From: Pseudomonas sp. AOB-7
Lineage (GTDB): Bacteria; Pseudomonadota; Gammaproteobacteria; Pseudomonadales; Pseudomonadaceae
Direction: 5' to 3'
Length of the DNA: 64,000 nucleotides
Assembly: GCF_003696305.1 (NCBI RefSeq)
Contig: NZ_RFFK01000001.1
Location: 558,001-622,000 of the forward strand
A model generated the notes under the pieces. It searched no databases. It had not been told where the DNA came from and was given only the letters and a program-made list of their open reading frames with translations. This document shows positions 7,722-18,491 of this stretch, one piece after another. The position numbers and the translations under genes were made by a program. Within the stretch, counting starts at the first letter, position 1. Each line of letters opens with the position of its first letter.

Positions 7722-9329
7722 CTACTCGCCCTGACGCCGCGGCCACACCAGGCTGAAACGCGCGCCGCCGAGGCTGGCGCTGCAACCGATCTGCGCGCGG
7801 CCGCCGTGCCAATAGATGATCCGCCGCACGATGGACAGCCCCAGGCCATGTCCGCCGGAGGCGCGGGTGCGGCTGTCGTCCAGGCGCAGGAAGGGGCTGA
7901 ACAGCCGTTCCCAGGCCTCCTCCGGCACGCCCGGGCCGTCGTCCTCGACGTCGATGCGGCAGCGCTTGTGGCCCACCTGGCAGCTGATCAGCACGCGCGA
8001 CTCGGCGTAGCGCATGGCGTTGCTCACCAGGTTCTGCAGCGCCCGGTGCAGGTAGCGCGGCTCGGCTTCGACCCAGCAGGTGCCGTCTTCCTGCACGCTG
8101 AGGGTCGCCCCGCGCTCGACCCGCACGCTGGCGCGCAGCGGCGCCAGCTCCTCGATCACTTGGTCGATCAGCGCCTGCAGCTCGACCTGCTGGAAGTTCA
8201 GCGCCGGCGAGCCCTGCTCCAGGCGCGCGTAGGTGAGCATCTCGTCGACCAGCTTGTCGAGGTCCTGGATATCGCTGTCCATGCCGTCCATGTACTTGCG
8301 CCGTGCCGTCTCGCTGCCCGCATCGGCGATCATCTCCAGGCCGAAGCGCAGCCGCGCCACCGGCGTGCGCAGCTCGTGGGACACCGCGCGCACCAGCTCG
8401 CGCTGGATGCTCAGCGAGCTCTGCAGGTGCTCGGCCATGGCGTTGAAACTGCTCGCCAGGCGCCCCACCGAGTCGGCGCCGCGGGCCGGCACGCGGGCGT
8501 CCAGGCGGCCGCTGGCGATGCGTGTGGCGGCGCCCTCCAGGCCACGCAGGCGCTGCTCCAGCGAGCGCACCAGGAGGTAGACGATCAGGCCGATCAGGCT
8601 CAGGCCGAGGGCGCCGATCAGCACCAGCAGCTGCGGCGGGTAGGGGTTCATCTGGTACAGCGGGCCGATCTCCAGCACCCAGGGCGTATCGACTATGCCG
8701 GAGAACACGTGGATGGAGTCGCCGCCCTTGCCGAGGGCCATCACCGTGTCGCCCTCGTCGATGCGGCGACGCTGGTCGAGGTCGAGGCCGGCGTCCTGCA
8801 GGCGCACCAGGCGCAGGTCGAAGCCGAACTGCTTGGCCGCCTTCAGCTCGGCCAGGCGCCTGGGCTGCTCGTCCACCGGGTGGCGGATCAGCTCGTCGAT
8901 CAGCAGGTAGTTGGTGGCGCGCGCCAGCTGCTCGCTGATCTGCTGGATCTCGCCGGTCAGCAGCAGCGGCTCGTCCTCGCTGAGCAGGCCGTGGACCTTG
9001 GCCGAGTGCGGCCCGGTCTGCTGCACCAGGATCTGCCCGCGCTGCAGGCGGTTGCGCGCGCTGCTGTCGAGCTGCGCCTGATCCAGGCTCTGCAGGCTGA
9101 GCGGGATGCCGAGCAGGCGCGACCAGACCGCCAGGGCGCGCTTGCGCTCCACTTCGTTCATCGGCGCCAGGTTGTCCGCCATCAGGCGGAAGGTGCCGCG
9201 CGCCAGGCCCTCGCGGTACTGGTCGGCGCGCACCTCGTTGACCAGGTGCAGGGTGCCGACGCCGAGCAGCGCCACCAGCACCAGGGCGGCCAGCATGCCG
9301 CCGTAGATGCGCAGGAAGATGGAGTTCAT
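7722..9329 (-). CDS. Sensor histidine kinase, RstB-like
   Basis: 535 residues: membrane helix at 5-28, a periplasmic sensor region of about 200 residues, a second helix around 232-255, HAMP linker 255-305, phosphoacceptor His318 in AVSHELRTPVARLR, an N-box (LQNLVSNAMRYA), and ATP-lid G-boxes VEDDGPGVPEE and GGHGLGLSIVRR. ATG 9329 overlaps the regulator stop by 4 bases (ATGA), so the pair is coupled. The long open frame upstream of this start is antisense to the regulator gene and was discarded. The signal sensed is unknown. Confidence 0.9.
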   Translation of the reverse strand: MNSIFLRIYGGMLAALVLVALLGVGTLHLVNEVRADQYREGLARGTFRLMADNLAPMNEVERKRALAVWSRLLGIPLSLQSLDQAQLDSSARNRLQRGQILVQQTGPHSAKVHGLLSEDEPLLLTGEIQQISEQLARATNYLLIDELIRHPVDEQPRRLAELKAAKQFGFDLRLVRLQDAGLDLDQRRRIDEGDTVMALGKGGDSIHVFSGIVDTPWVLEIGPLYQMNPYPPQLLVLIGALGLSLIGLIVYLLVRSLEQRLRGLEGAATRIASGRLDARVPARGADSVGRLASSFNAMAEHLQSSLSIQRELVRAVSHELRTPVARLRFGLEMIADAGSETARRKYMDGMDSDIQDLDKLVDEMLTYARLEQGSPALNFQQVELQALIDQVIEELAPLRASVRVERGATLSVQEDGTCWVEAEPRYLHRALQNLVSNAMRYAESRVLISCQVGHKRCRIDVEDDGPGVPEEAWERLFSPFLRLDDSRTRASGGHGLGLSIVRRIIYWHGGRAQIGCSASLGGARFSLVWPRRQGE

Positions 9330-10051
9330 GCCATGGCCTGCGCCGCCTCGGCGACGAACAGGTAGCCCTTGCTGCGTACCGTCTTGATCAGCCGCGGGTG
9401 CATCGGGTCGTCGCCGATCTTCGGCCGGATGCGCGAGATGCGCACGTCGATGGAGCGGTCCTGGCCGTCGTACTCGATGCCGCGCAGGGCGGTGAAGATT
9501 TCCTCGCGCGAGAGGATGCGTCCGGCGTTGACCGCCAGCAGCCAGAGCAGGTCGAACTCGGCGCTGGTCAGCTCGATGCCCTGCTCGCCCAGCCAGGCCT
9601 CGCGCATGGCGTTGTCGATGGCCAGCGGGCCGAACTGCAGGCGCCGCGGCTCGCCCTCGTCGCGCTCGGCTTCGACGCCCTCGCGACGCCGCAGCAGGGC
9701 GCGGATGCGCGCCAGCAGCACGCGCGGGCGCACCGGCTTGCACACGTAGTCGTCGGCGCCCATCTCCAGGCCCAGCACCTGGTCCATGTCGTCGGTGCGC
9801 GCGGTAAGCATCAGGATCGGCCCCGGGTAGCCGGCGCGCACCTTGCGGCAGATGCTCAGGCCGTCCTCGCCGGGCAGCATCAGGTCGAGGATCACCAGGT
9901 CCGGCTGCTCGGCCAGGATCCGCGCCGCCGCCAGGGCGCCGTCGGCCTCGATGGCCACGCGCAGGCCGTTGCCTTCGAGGTATTCACGGGTCAACTGCGC
10001 CAGGCGCTGGTCGTCCTCGACAATCAGGATCTGCCACGCTTCTTGCTCCAC
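9326..10051 (-). CDS. Response regulator, OmpR/PhoB family (RstA-like)
   Basis: 241 residues: receiver domain with acidic pocket E12-D13-D14 and phospho-acceptor Asp56 (LVILDLMLPGEDG), then a winged-helix DNA-binding domain ending in GYLFVAEAAQAMA. I chose a GTG start at 10051 (VEQEAWQILIVEDD) with GAGG 8 bases upstream. The in-frame ATG at 10117 would add 22 unrelated residues. First gene of the regulator-kinase operon. Its start faces the nrdA control region, and an NrdR-like palindrome lies about 90 bp upstream at 10142-10157. Confidence 0.88.
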   Translation of the reverse strand: MEQEAWQILIVEDDQRLAQLTREYLEGNGLRVAIEADGALAAARILAEQPDLVILDLMLPGEDGLSICRKVRAGYPGPILMLTARTDDMDQVLGLEMGADDYVCKPVRPRVLLARIRALLRRREGVEAERDEGEPRRLQFGPLAIDNAMREAWLGEQGIELTSAEFDLLWLLAVNAGRILSREEIFTALRGIEYDGQDRSIDVRISRIRPKIGDDPMHPRLIKTVRSKGYLFVAEAAQAMA

Positions 10052-10141
10052 GCCCTCATCCTCTCTCGACTGCCGCGACCGGAAAATGCCGGCATTGTAG
10101 CCAACCGAGGTGCTCAAGGAGCATATGAACCGACATGTGAA

Positions 10142-10157
10142 ACACTAGATATTGTGT
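10142..10157. promoter_or_regulatory. NrdR-like box upstream of the response regulator
   Basis: The sequence ACACTAGATATTGTGT matches the NrdR palindrome (ACAC W ATATAT W GTGT) at 14 of 16 positions. It is the best-conserved palindrome of this type in the nrdA upstream region, but lies 610 bp from the nrdA start, closer to the regulator gene. Confidence 0.5.
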
Positions 10158-10265
10158 TTGGCTAATCTCTGTGATCGAGCCAAATCGGCAGAAAATTTGC
10201 GACCAGCGGCATGGCGCACTGGATAGGCCAGAGCGTGCAGCTCCCCCATAAATCTTTTCACAGCA

Positions 10266-10298
10266 TGATCCACAGACCTACCCACAGACTTATCCACA
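10266..10298 (+). promoter_or_regulatory. Three phased DnaA-box-like sites upstream of nrdA
   Basis: TGATCCACA (10266), CTACCCACA (10278) and a perfect DnaA box TTATCCACA (10290) occur on the same strand at exact 12-bp intervals. E. coli nrdAB is known to be controlled by DnaA through boxes in its promoter. A similar link of dNTP supply to replication initiation is inferred here. Confidence 0.6.
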
Positions 10299-10345
10299 GC
10301 GGCAGCAAAAACCTTCCCTCCTCGCCTTGCCAGAACCCGGATCAA

Positions 10346-10392
10346 CCACTACATTGCGTGCCCAGTTAGGCTTTTAACACCATATGTAGGGT
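10346..10392. promoter_or_regulatory. Candidate paired NrdR boxes of the nrdA promoter
   Basis: Two CAC-N8-G(T/G)G palindromes, CACTACATTGCGTG at 10347-10360 and CACCATATGTAGGG at 10378-10391, sit 31 bp apart, three helical turns, which is the spacing typical of NrdR box pairs in front of bacterial ribonucleotide reductase genes. Individually each is only a moderate match; the spacing is the stronger argument. Confidence 0.5.
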
Positions 10393-10569
10393 CTAGCTTG
10401 TCTTCATCACGGACATGCCTTTCCTCTAAAGGCATCTCACAAGGAGACTTTTCCGGCACGCAAAGTGCAGCTCTTCTCCGTCACCGACAGCACTGAACGC
10501 TGACATAGCCCAAGTGCGCAGCTGCGGATTTTTTAGCGTCATCTGTGTGAGTGCTTTCGTTACAGCAGA

Positions 10570-10585
10570 ACACTAGGGATTGTGG
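10570..10585. promoter_or_regulatory. NrdR-like box proximal to nrdA
   Basis: ACACTAGGGATTGTGG is nearly identical to the box at 10142 (AACACTAG..ATTGTG in both) and lies about 180 bp before the nrdA start. With the other sites it makes the 10.05-10.77 kb gap a regulatory region. I see no credible gene in the rest of this gap. Confidence 0.4.
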
Positions 10586-10766
10586 TCAGGTATCAATGAC
10601 CACCCCCCGCATACAAGGAAGCCCAGGAGCTGGTCAGCCACATGCGCCTTCGCACCAAAATGGTACTTCCCCTCCATGGGCGGCCTTTCCGCACATGGGG
10701 TTCGACAATGGAATGAGCACGGACTTTTTTGCCGTGCCTAAATAAACTAGAAACGTGGAGAATCTC

Positions 10767-13673
<2,907 letters not shown>

Positions 13674-13710
13674 TGGCAGACGCGCGGATCTGAGCGGCGC
13701 GCGCGTTGTT

Positions 13711-13771
13711 GCCTGGCAGGTCGGCCCCCATCACGTACAGTCGTACGCTCAGGGGCTCCGACCTACCAGGC
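13711..13771. terminator. Long imperfect hairpin downstream of nrdA
   Basis: Arms GCCTGGCAGGTCGG (13711-13724) and CCGACCTACCAGGC (13758-13771) pair with one mismatch, and an inner CCCC/GGGG pairing continues the stem. There is no U-run. It may end or protect the nrdA transcript or be a repeat element. Confidence 0.45.
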
Positions 13772-13832
13772 GCCTAGCGCTCACTCGCTCAGCTACGCGC
13801 TCGAAGGTCTGATAAAGCTCTATAGCGACATC

Positions 13833-13922
13833 CCCTCTCCCGCTTGCGGGAGAGGGTTAGGGAGAGGAAAAAGCTGTTCTATTGCGCCCTGTAGGAGCGG
13901 CTTCAGCCGCGCATCTCGCGGA
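13833..13922. repeat. REP-type hairpins between nrdA and nrdB
   Basis: A perfect 11-bp stem (CCCTCTCCCGC/GCGGGAGAGGG, 13833-13856) is followed by a GTAGGAGCGGCTTCAGCCGCG element (13891-13912) and a second CGCG arm. Both are common intergenic repeat types in Pseudomonas. The rest of the 470-bp gap between nrdA and nrdB holds only the nrdB promoter. Confidence 0.55.
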
Positions 13923-14056
13923 ACGACCCGCTGCTACAGCAACCAGAACAGCCCCTCCCCACCAATTCCCGCCCCTTCTCCCCACCGGGTCGAGGGGCAC
14001 CGGCCAGAGCGGCAGGCCACCCGCCGCCGCCCTGACCAGCGGTACCCGTTTTGCCC

Positions 14057-14084
14057 TTGCGCGCTGTACGCAACGGAACATAAT
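14057..14084 (+). promoter_or_regulatory. nrdB: Probable sigma-70 promoter of nrdB
   Basis: TTGCGC, 16-17 bp spacer and CATAAT (14079-14084) form a plausible promoter about 60 bp upstream of nrdB. The expected transcription start falls just before or inside the LexA-like palindrome at 14093, a classic repressor position. Confidence 0.45.
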
Positions 14085-14092
14085 CAAAACAT

Positions 14093-14108
14093 CTGTATAT
14101 CCATACAG
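14093..14108. promoter_or_regulatory. LexA (SOS) box in the nrdB promoter
   Basis: CTGTATATCCATACAG has both perfect CTGTAT/ATACAG half-sites in the 16-bp CTG-N10-CAG arrangement of the gammaproteobacterial LexA operator, and differs from the ideal CTGTATATATATACAG only in two central bases. It lies 38 bp before the nrdB start codon. DNA-damage induction of nrdB separately from nrdA is inferred. Confidence 0.75.
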
Positions 14109-14145
14109 GCCGGCCTTTCACCGGCCCTCACGCAGGAGCCAAGCC

Positions 14146-15396
14146 ATGCTGAGCTGGGATGAATTCGACAAGGAAGACGGCGCCGAAGCAGCCGCCGCAA
14201 GCAAGCACAACCCGCAGGTCGCGGACCTGAGCCTCGACAAGCTCGACCAGGCCGGCGACGCCGCCGCCCACGAAGCCCGCGCCGTCGCCGCCGACGACAG
14301 CGCCGCGGTCGCCCGCGCCAAGGCCGCGCTCGACCAGCTCGACATCCAGGAAGGCCTGGACGAACTGGAAGGCTCCGCCGCCCGCGTGCAGGTCGACCAG
14401 AAGCGCATGATCAACGCCCGCGCCGACCTCAACCAGCTGGTGCCCTTCAAGTACGACTGGGCCTGGCAGAAATACCTCGACGGCTGCGCCAACCACTGGA
14501 TGCCGCAAGAGGTCAACATGAACGCCGACATCGCCCTGTGGAAGAGCGCCGACGGCCTCACCGAGGACGAGCGCCGCATCGTCATGCGCAACCTCGGCTT
14601 CTTCTCCACCGCCGACTCCCTGGTGGCCAACAACCTGGCCCTGGCCGTGTACCGCCTGATCACCAACCCCGAATGCCGCCAGTACATCCTGCGCCAGGCC
14701 TTCGAAGAGGCGATCCACACCCACGCCTACCAGTACTGCATCGAATCGCTCGGCATGGACGAAGGCGAGATCTTCAACATGTACCACGAGATCCCGAGCG
14801 TGGCGAAGAAGGCCAGCTGGGGCCTGAAGTACACCCGCGCCATCTCCGACCCGCAGTTCAACACCGGCACCGTGGAGACCGACAAGGAACTGCTGCGCAA
14901 CCTGATCGCCTACTACTGCGTGCTGGAAGGCATCTTCTTCTACTGCGGCTTCACCCAGATCCTCTCCATGGGCCGCCGCAACAAGATGACCGGCGTCGCC
15001 GAGCAGTTCCAGTACATCCTGCGCGACGAGTCCATGCACCTGAACTTCGGCATCGACGTGATCAACCAGATCAAGATCGAGAACCCGCATCTGTGGGACG
15101 CGCAGATGAAGGACGAAGCGACCCAGATGATCCTGCAGGGCACCCAGCTGGAGATCGAATACGCCCGCGACACCATGCCGCGCGGCGTACTGGGCATGAA
15201 CGCCGCGATGATGGAGGACTACCTCAAGTTCATCGCCAACCGCCGCCTGACCCAGATCGGCCTGAAGGAAGAATACCCGGGCACCACCAACCCCTTCCCG
15301 TGGATGAGCGAGATCATGGACCTGAAGAAGGAGAAGAACTTCTTCGAGACCCGCGTGATCGAGTATCAGACTGGTGGGGCGTTGAGCTGGGATTGA
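14146..15396 (+). CDS. nrdB: Ribonucleoside-diphosphate reductase class Ia, beta subunit
   Basis: 416 residues; the ferritin-like R2 subunit that holds the diiron-tyrosyl radical cofactor. Diiron ligand segments are visible in [13 protein letters not shown] (around residue 190) and [11 protein letters not shown] (around residue 295). The C-terminal peptide ending GGALSWD matches the short tail that docks onto NrdA. The first 90 residues are an Ala-rich extension seen in Pseudomonas. ATG 14146 has GGAG 8 bases upstream. Separated from nrdA by 472 bp and with its own promoter, so the two subunits can be regulated independently. Confidence 0.96.
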   Translation: MLSWDEFDKEDGAEAAAASKHNPQVADLSLDKLDQAGDAAAHEARAVAADDSAAVARAKAALDQLDIQEGLDELEGSAARVQVDQKRMINARADLNQLVPFKYDWAWQKYLDGCANHWMPQEVNMNADIALWKSADGLTEDERRIVMRNLGFFSTADSLVANNLALAVYRLITNPECRQYILRQAFEEAIHTHAYQYCIESLGMDEGEIFNMYHEIPSVAKKASWGLKYTRAISDPQFNTGTVETDKELLRNLIAYYCVLEGIFFYCGFTQILSMGRRNKMTGVAEQFQYILRDESMHLNFGIDVINQIKIENPHLWDAQMKDEATQMILQGTQLEIEYARDTMPRGVLGMNAAMMEDYLKFIANRRLTQIGLKEEYPGTTNPFPWMSEIMDLKKEKNFFETRVIEYQTGGALSWD

Positions 15397-15458
15397 GTAA
15401 CGAAGACGGGCCGATTGACCGCGAGCCTTGTACCTAGCATTTACTGAGGGAATAGCAA

Positions 15459-16040
15459 GTGAGTAGTAACGAAGCCAGGTTTCATCTTTCTATCCGTGAC
15501 GGAATCTTTGAGATTACTGGTTCCGAAGGGTTCGTCTCCGAGCAAATCAATAGCTTCAAAGAAGCCATCTTGGACACTTTGACGAGGAGAACGGTTGACG
15601 CCCCCATCGTTGGGCATCAACCGTCGCCCCCGCGCCCCCAACTTCTGCTAGAGGCGCCAACAGAAGAAGAGCCTGCATCCGCGAATCCATCAGATACGTA
15701 CAATCGGGTTCTTCATATGGAGGGCGATCAGGTCAGGGTGCTTAAACGGATCCCCGGCGGCACTCTTGCGAAAAAAACAGTTAATGCTGCACTGGTCTAC
15801 CTTTGGGGAAAACGGTCTCTAGGCATTAACGAAGTCCCCATGCAAGAAATCAGACAGCTTTGCCAAGAACAAAGCTGTCTTGACGCTTCAAACTTCGCCG
15901 GAATCCTTAAAAACGCAAAGGAATTTATTCTTCTGGATGGGAAAAAAGGTTCCTCATCCAAAACATGCAAGCTGACTATTCCAGGTGTAGAAGAGGCTGG
16001 AAAACTGCTAGCACAGTTGAATGGCAAGTCCAACGAATAG
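15459..16040 (+). CDS. Uncharacterised 193-residue protein, first gene of an AT-richer cassette
   Basis: Not recognised. Residues 7-43 (FHLSIRDGIFEITGSEGFVS...) look like a small beta-hairpin/helix module of the kind that ends in GSExFV; 50-80 is Pro/Glu-rich linker; 85-190 looks like a winged-helix fold (TVNAALVYLWGKRSLGINEV, then FILLDGKKGSS and a closing strand/helix). GTG start at 15459 with GAGGGA upstream. Codon use and base composition are visibly AT-richer than nrdB. The next gene starts 11 bp after its stop, so the two are probably co-translated. No membrane or signal segments. Confidence 0.8.
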   Translation: MSSNEARFHLSIRDGIFEITGSEGFVSEQINSFKEAILDTLTRRTVDAPIVGHQPSPPRPQLLLEAPTEEEPASANPSDTYNRVLHMEGDQVRVLKRIPGGTLAKKTVNAALVYLWGKRSLGINEVPMQEIRQLCQEQSCLDASNFAGILKNAKEFILLDGKKGSSSKTCKLTIPGVEEAGKLLAQLNGKSNE

Positions 16041-16051
16041 GAACCTAGCCC

Positions 16052-16792
16052 TTGAAGCTAGAAGTTTTCGCCAATATCGCAAAACTACACGACAGAACTG
16101 AGCTTGAGAAAGCTGAATATCTCGCTTTCTACTTTTCGGAAAACAAGGATCAATCTGAGATTGAAGCAAAAGACCTTAGCGCAGTATTAACTGCGCTAGG
16201 CTTTGCCCGACCAAACTCAAGCCGTCTACTATCGAAGATTAGAAAATCACGGTCGTTTGTTAAAGGAGCTCAAGAAAACTCTTTTCGCCTAGCCCCTAAA
16301 AGACGAAGCGAAATAAAGCTTGAGATTCCAGACATAACAGACATCGAAGAAATTATTTCTGACGACTCGATCCTTCCAGAAATACTTTTCACGAACACCA
16401 AAAGACCTTACCTGATAAAAATTGCTCAACAAATAAACTCATGCTACGAAAACAATTTATTTGATGCCTGCTCCCTCATGATGAGGCGCCTGTTAGAAAT
16501 ACTACTAATTCATTGCTTCGAAGAAACTGGGCTAGGCGAACAAGCCAAAGACCAAGAAGGCAATTACAACAACCTGAAGACACTAATCAACAAAGCAACG
16601 TCAAGAAAAGAAATCGGTCTATCTCCCGAATCAAAGAAAGACATTGACTCCTATCGGGAGCTCGGCAACCTATCAGCGCACCGTATAACATATAACTGCC
16701 GAAAAAGCGACATCAAGAATGTTCGCATAATCTATCGAGCGCTAATTGAAGAACTTTTATACATAGCAAAACTAACACAACACCCGCTGTAG
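16052..16792 (+). CDS. DUF4145/HEPN-like protein, second gene of the AT-richer cassette
   Basis: 246 residues from a TTG start (16052; AGGA 9 bases upstream, no better start in frame). Residues 15-85 look like a winged-helix module (YLAFYFSE...LGFARPNSSRLLSKIRKSRSFVKG). Residues 125-240 are all-helical with MMRRLLEILLIHCFEETG and the end motif YRELGNLSAHR, the pattern of DUF4145/HEPN-like domains, some of which are RNases in defence and toxin systems. A canonical HEPN RX4-6H is not exact here (R-X7-H), so catalysis is uncertain. Strongly AT-biased codons suggest horizontal origin. Confidence 0.8.
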   Translation: MKLEVFANIAKLHDRTELEKAEYLAFYFSENKDQSEIEAKDLSAVLTALGFARPNSSRLLSKIRKSRSFVKGAQENSFRLAPKRRSEIKLEIPDITDIEEIISDDSILPEILFTNTKRPYLIKIAQQINSCYENNLFDACSLMMRRLLEILLIHCFEETGLGEQAKDQEGNYNNLKTLINKATSRKEIGLSPESKKDIDSYRELGNLSAHRITYNCRKSDIKNVRIIYRALIEELLYIAKLTQHPL

Positions 16793-16839
16793 CACAGGAA
16801 AGAAAAAGGGAAATTTATTTTCTCCGCCACCCTCGCATA

Positions 16840-17450
16840 CTTGTTTCGCCCTTACGGCGAGTCACTTGACTCGCTTCGCTCGTCCTTCGGGCCAGCCTTC
16901 GGCTGTTACTCCGCTGCGCTCCGTATCTCATGAATCGTTCCCACGCTCCGCGTGTGGGAGAAAGCGAGTAGCCCGGATAACCGCTGATGGTGGATGAAAA
17001 AAGCGTCATCCACCCTACGATCTGGACGCCCGAACACAGGATTGCGGTCCTGTAGGGTGGACAACGCAAAGCTTGTCCACCGTGATAACCAAACCACCTC
17101 CGGCAATAACTGTCGCATTCGGCTTTTGCTTTTCCATCCACAATCTCGCAGACGACGCCAAACGCCCCTTCAGGAGGCCGAGCGGAATCGTTGCGCAGGG
17201 GGTGAGCCGCATGGATGCGGCGAAAGGCGTAAAGGGATAGCCATCCCCCAAATGGCGGATGAAAAATCGCCCCCCCTTGCACTACCAAAGTCACCTCTAG
17301 GGAAGTTCTGGAAAGGCGATATACCGTCACTCCCGCGAAGGCGGGAGCCCAGTTACTCCGGAAGTTCTGGATTATTCCCCTTCGGGCCAGCGCAAGCGCT
17401 GTTCAGCGATAAAGCCGCTGTCCCGCCTGCGCGGCAATGACGACTATTTC
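16840..17450. repeat. Cluster of several intergenic repeat families
   Basis: Between the cassette and the LysR gene lie, in order: GC-rich hairpins around 16850-16970 (for example CCCACGCTCCGCGTGTGGG); two REP copies of the GTAGGGTGGA family at 16989-17019 and 17052-17081; a 17100-17260 stretch that reads open in several frames but looks like a dispersed repeat; and CTCCCGCGAAGGCGGGAG at 17331-17348 with a following arm near 17420. No gene is credible here. The pile-up suggests a tolerated insertion site. Confidence 0.6.
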
Positions 17451-17472
17451 GGAGCGTCCCTAACTCAGCAGC

Positions 17473-18372
17473 CTACAAGGTACACAACCCACCCGGCACC
17501 GCCATCACCCAATCCCTCACCGCCCGTATGGTCGGATCGTTCCTGCGGCTTTCCGGGTACACCAGAAAGAACGGCTTGCCCTCAATTTCCGGGCCGAAGG
17601 GCTGCACCAGGCGCCCTTCCCTCAGCTCGTCCTCGATCAGCTGGCGGCTCATCAGCGCCACGCCCTGGGCGCCGATGGCGGCCGAGACGGCGTGGGTCTC
17701 GTCGGAGAAGACCAGCCCGGCGTTGACGTCCAGCCCCGGCACCTGGGCCTGCTTCTGCCACAGGGCCCAGTCCAGCGGCGAGGAAACCGCGGCCTGGTTG
17801 CGAAAGTGGATCAGCGAATGCCTGGGCAGCTCGGCGGCATCGTGCAGGCCGAGCAGCGGGCTGCAGGTGGGGATGAAGCTGTTGTCGAACAGCTTCTCCG
17901 CCACCAGCCCCGGCCAGCGGCCGTCGCCGTAGCGGATGGCGATGTCCGCGGTGACGCCATCCAGCGCCACCGGCTCGTGCGAGGCGTGGATGCGCAGGTC
18001 GATGGTCGGGTGGGCCTCGCGCAGCAGGCAGACCCAGGACAGCAGCCAACGCATCGCCACCGCGGGCGTGGTGCTGAGGGTGATGGCCTGGCGACTGGGC
18101 ACCGCGCTGAGCCGTTCGACCGTGGCGCTGATGCTGTCGAAGGCGGTTTCCAGCGTCTGCCGCAGCTCGCGGCCCTGGGCGGTCAGTTCGAGCTGCCTGG
18201 GCTTGCGCAGAAACAGCGCGACGCCGAGCGATTCCTCCAGTGCGCGGATCTGGTGGCTGATCGCCGTGGCGGTCACCGAGAGCTCTTCGGCGGCGCGCTT
18301 GGCGCTCTCGTGGCGCGCGGCCGCCTCGAAGGCCCGCAAGGCCGATAGCGAAGGTAACCAGCGCTGCGCCAT
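17473..18372 (-). CDS. LysR-type transcriptional regulator (GcvA-like)
   Basis: 299 residues: N-terminal winged helix-turn-helix (LSALRAFEAAARHESAKRAAEELSVTATAISHQIRALEE) and a C-terminal effector-binding domain. WLPSLSALRAFEAAARH is typical of the GcvA/AmpR-like branch. ATG 18372 (MAQRWLPS) is chosen over the upstream ATG at 18471, which overlaps the divergent promoter. It is transcribed away from the azoreductase gene at 18492 with 119 bp between them, the usual layout of a LysR regulator and its target. Confidence 0.88.
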   Translation of the reverse strand: MAQRWLPSLSALRAFEAAARHESAKRAAEELSVTATAISHQIRALEESLGVALFLRKPRQLELTAQGRELRQTLETAFDSISATVERLSAVPSRQAITLSTTPAVAMRWLLSWVCLLREAHPTIDLRIHASHEPVALDGVTADIAIRYGDGRWPGLVAEKLFDNSFIPTCSPLLGLHDAAELPRHSLIHFRNQAAVSSPLDWALWQKQAQVPGLDVNAGLVFSDETHAVSAAIGAQGVALMSRQLIEDELREGRLVQPFGPEIEGKPFFLVYPESRRNDPTIRAVRDWVMAVPGGLCTL

Positions 18373-18491
18373 ACATGAACCCTTCTCATCCGTAACGGAA
18401 AATAATCGTCGTTTGTCGCCAATGCAGGCGCAACTTAGCCTGATTCTGCTGCGAAACACAGATGAGTTCAACTTCGTAAAGGAGACGCGAC

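Noticed and set aside
9330..9743. N-terminal extension of the histidine kinase
   Set aside because: The extra 138 codons are antisense-like to the response regulator gene. ATG 9329 overlaps the regulator stop by 4 bases, the normal coupled layout.
10145..10345. 66-codon minus-strand ORF in the nrdA leader
   Set aside because: It overlaps the DnaA-box array, has no SD and no recognisable protein features.
17015..17330. ORFs of 78-171 codons in the repeat cluster
   Set aside because: They run across REP hairpins and repeat DNA in several competing frames, without SD or domain signs.
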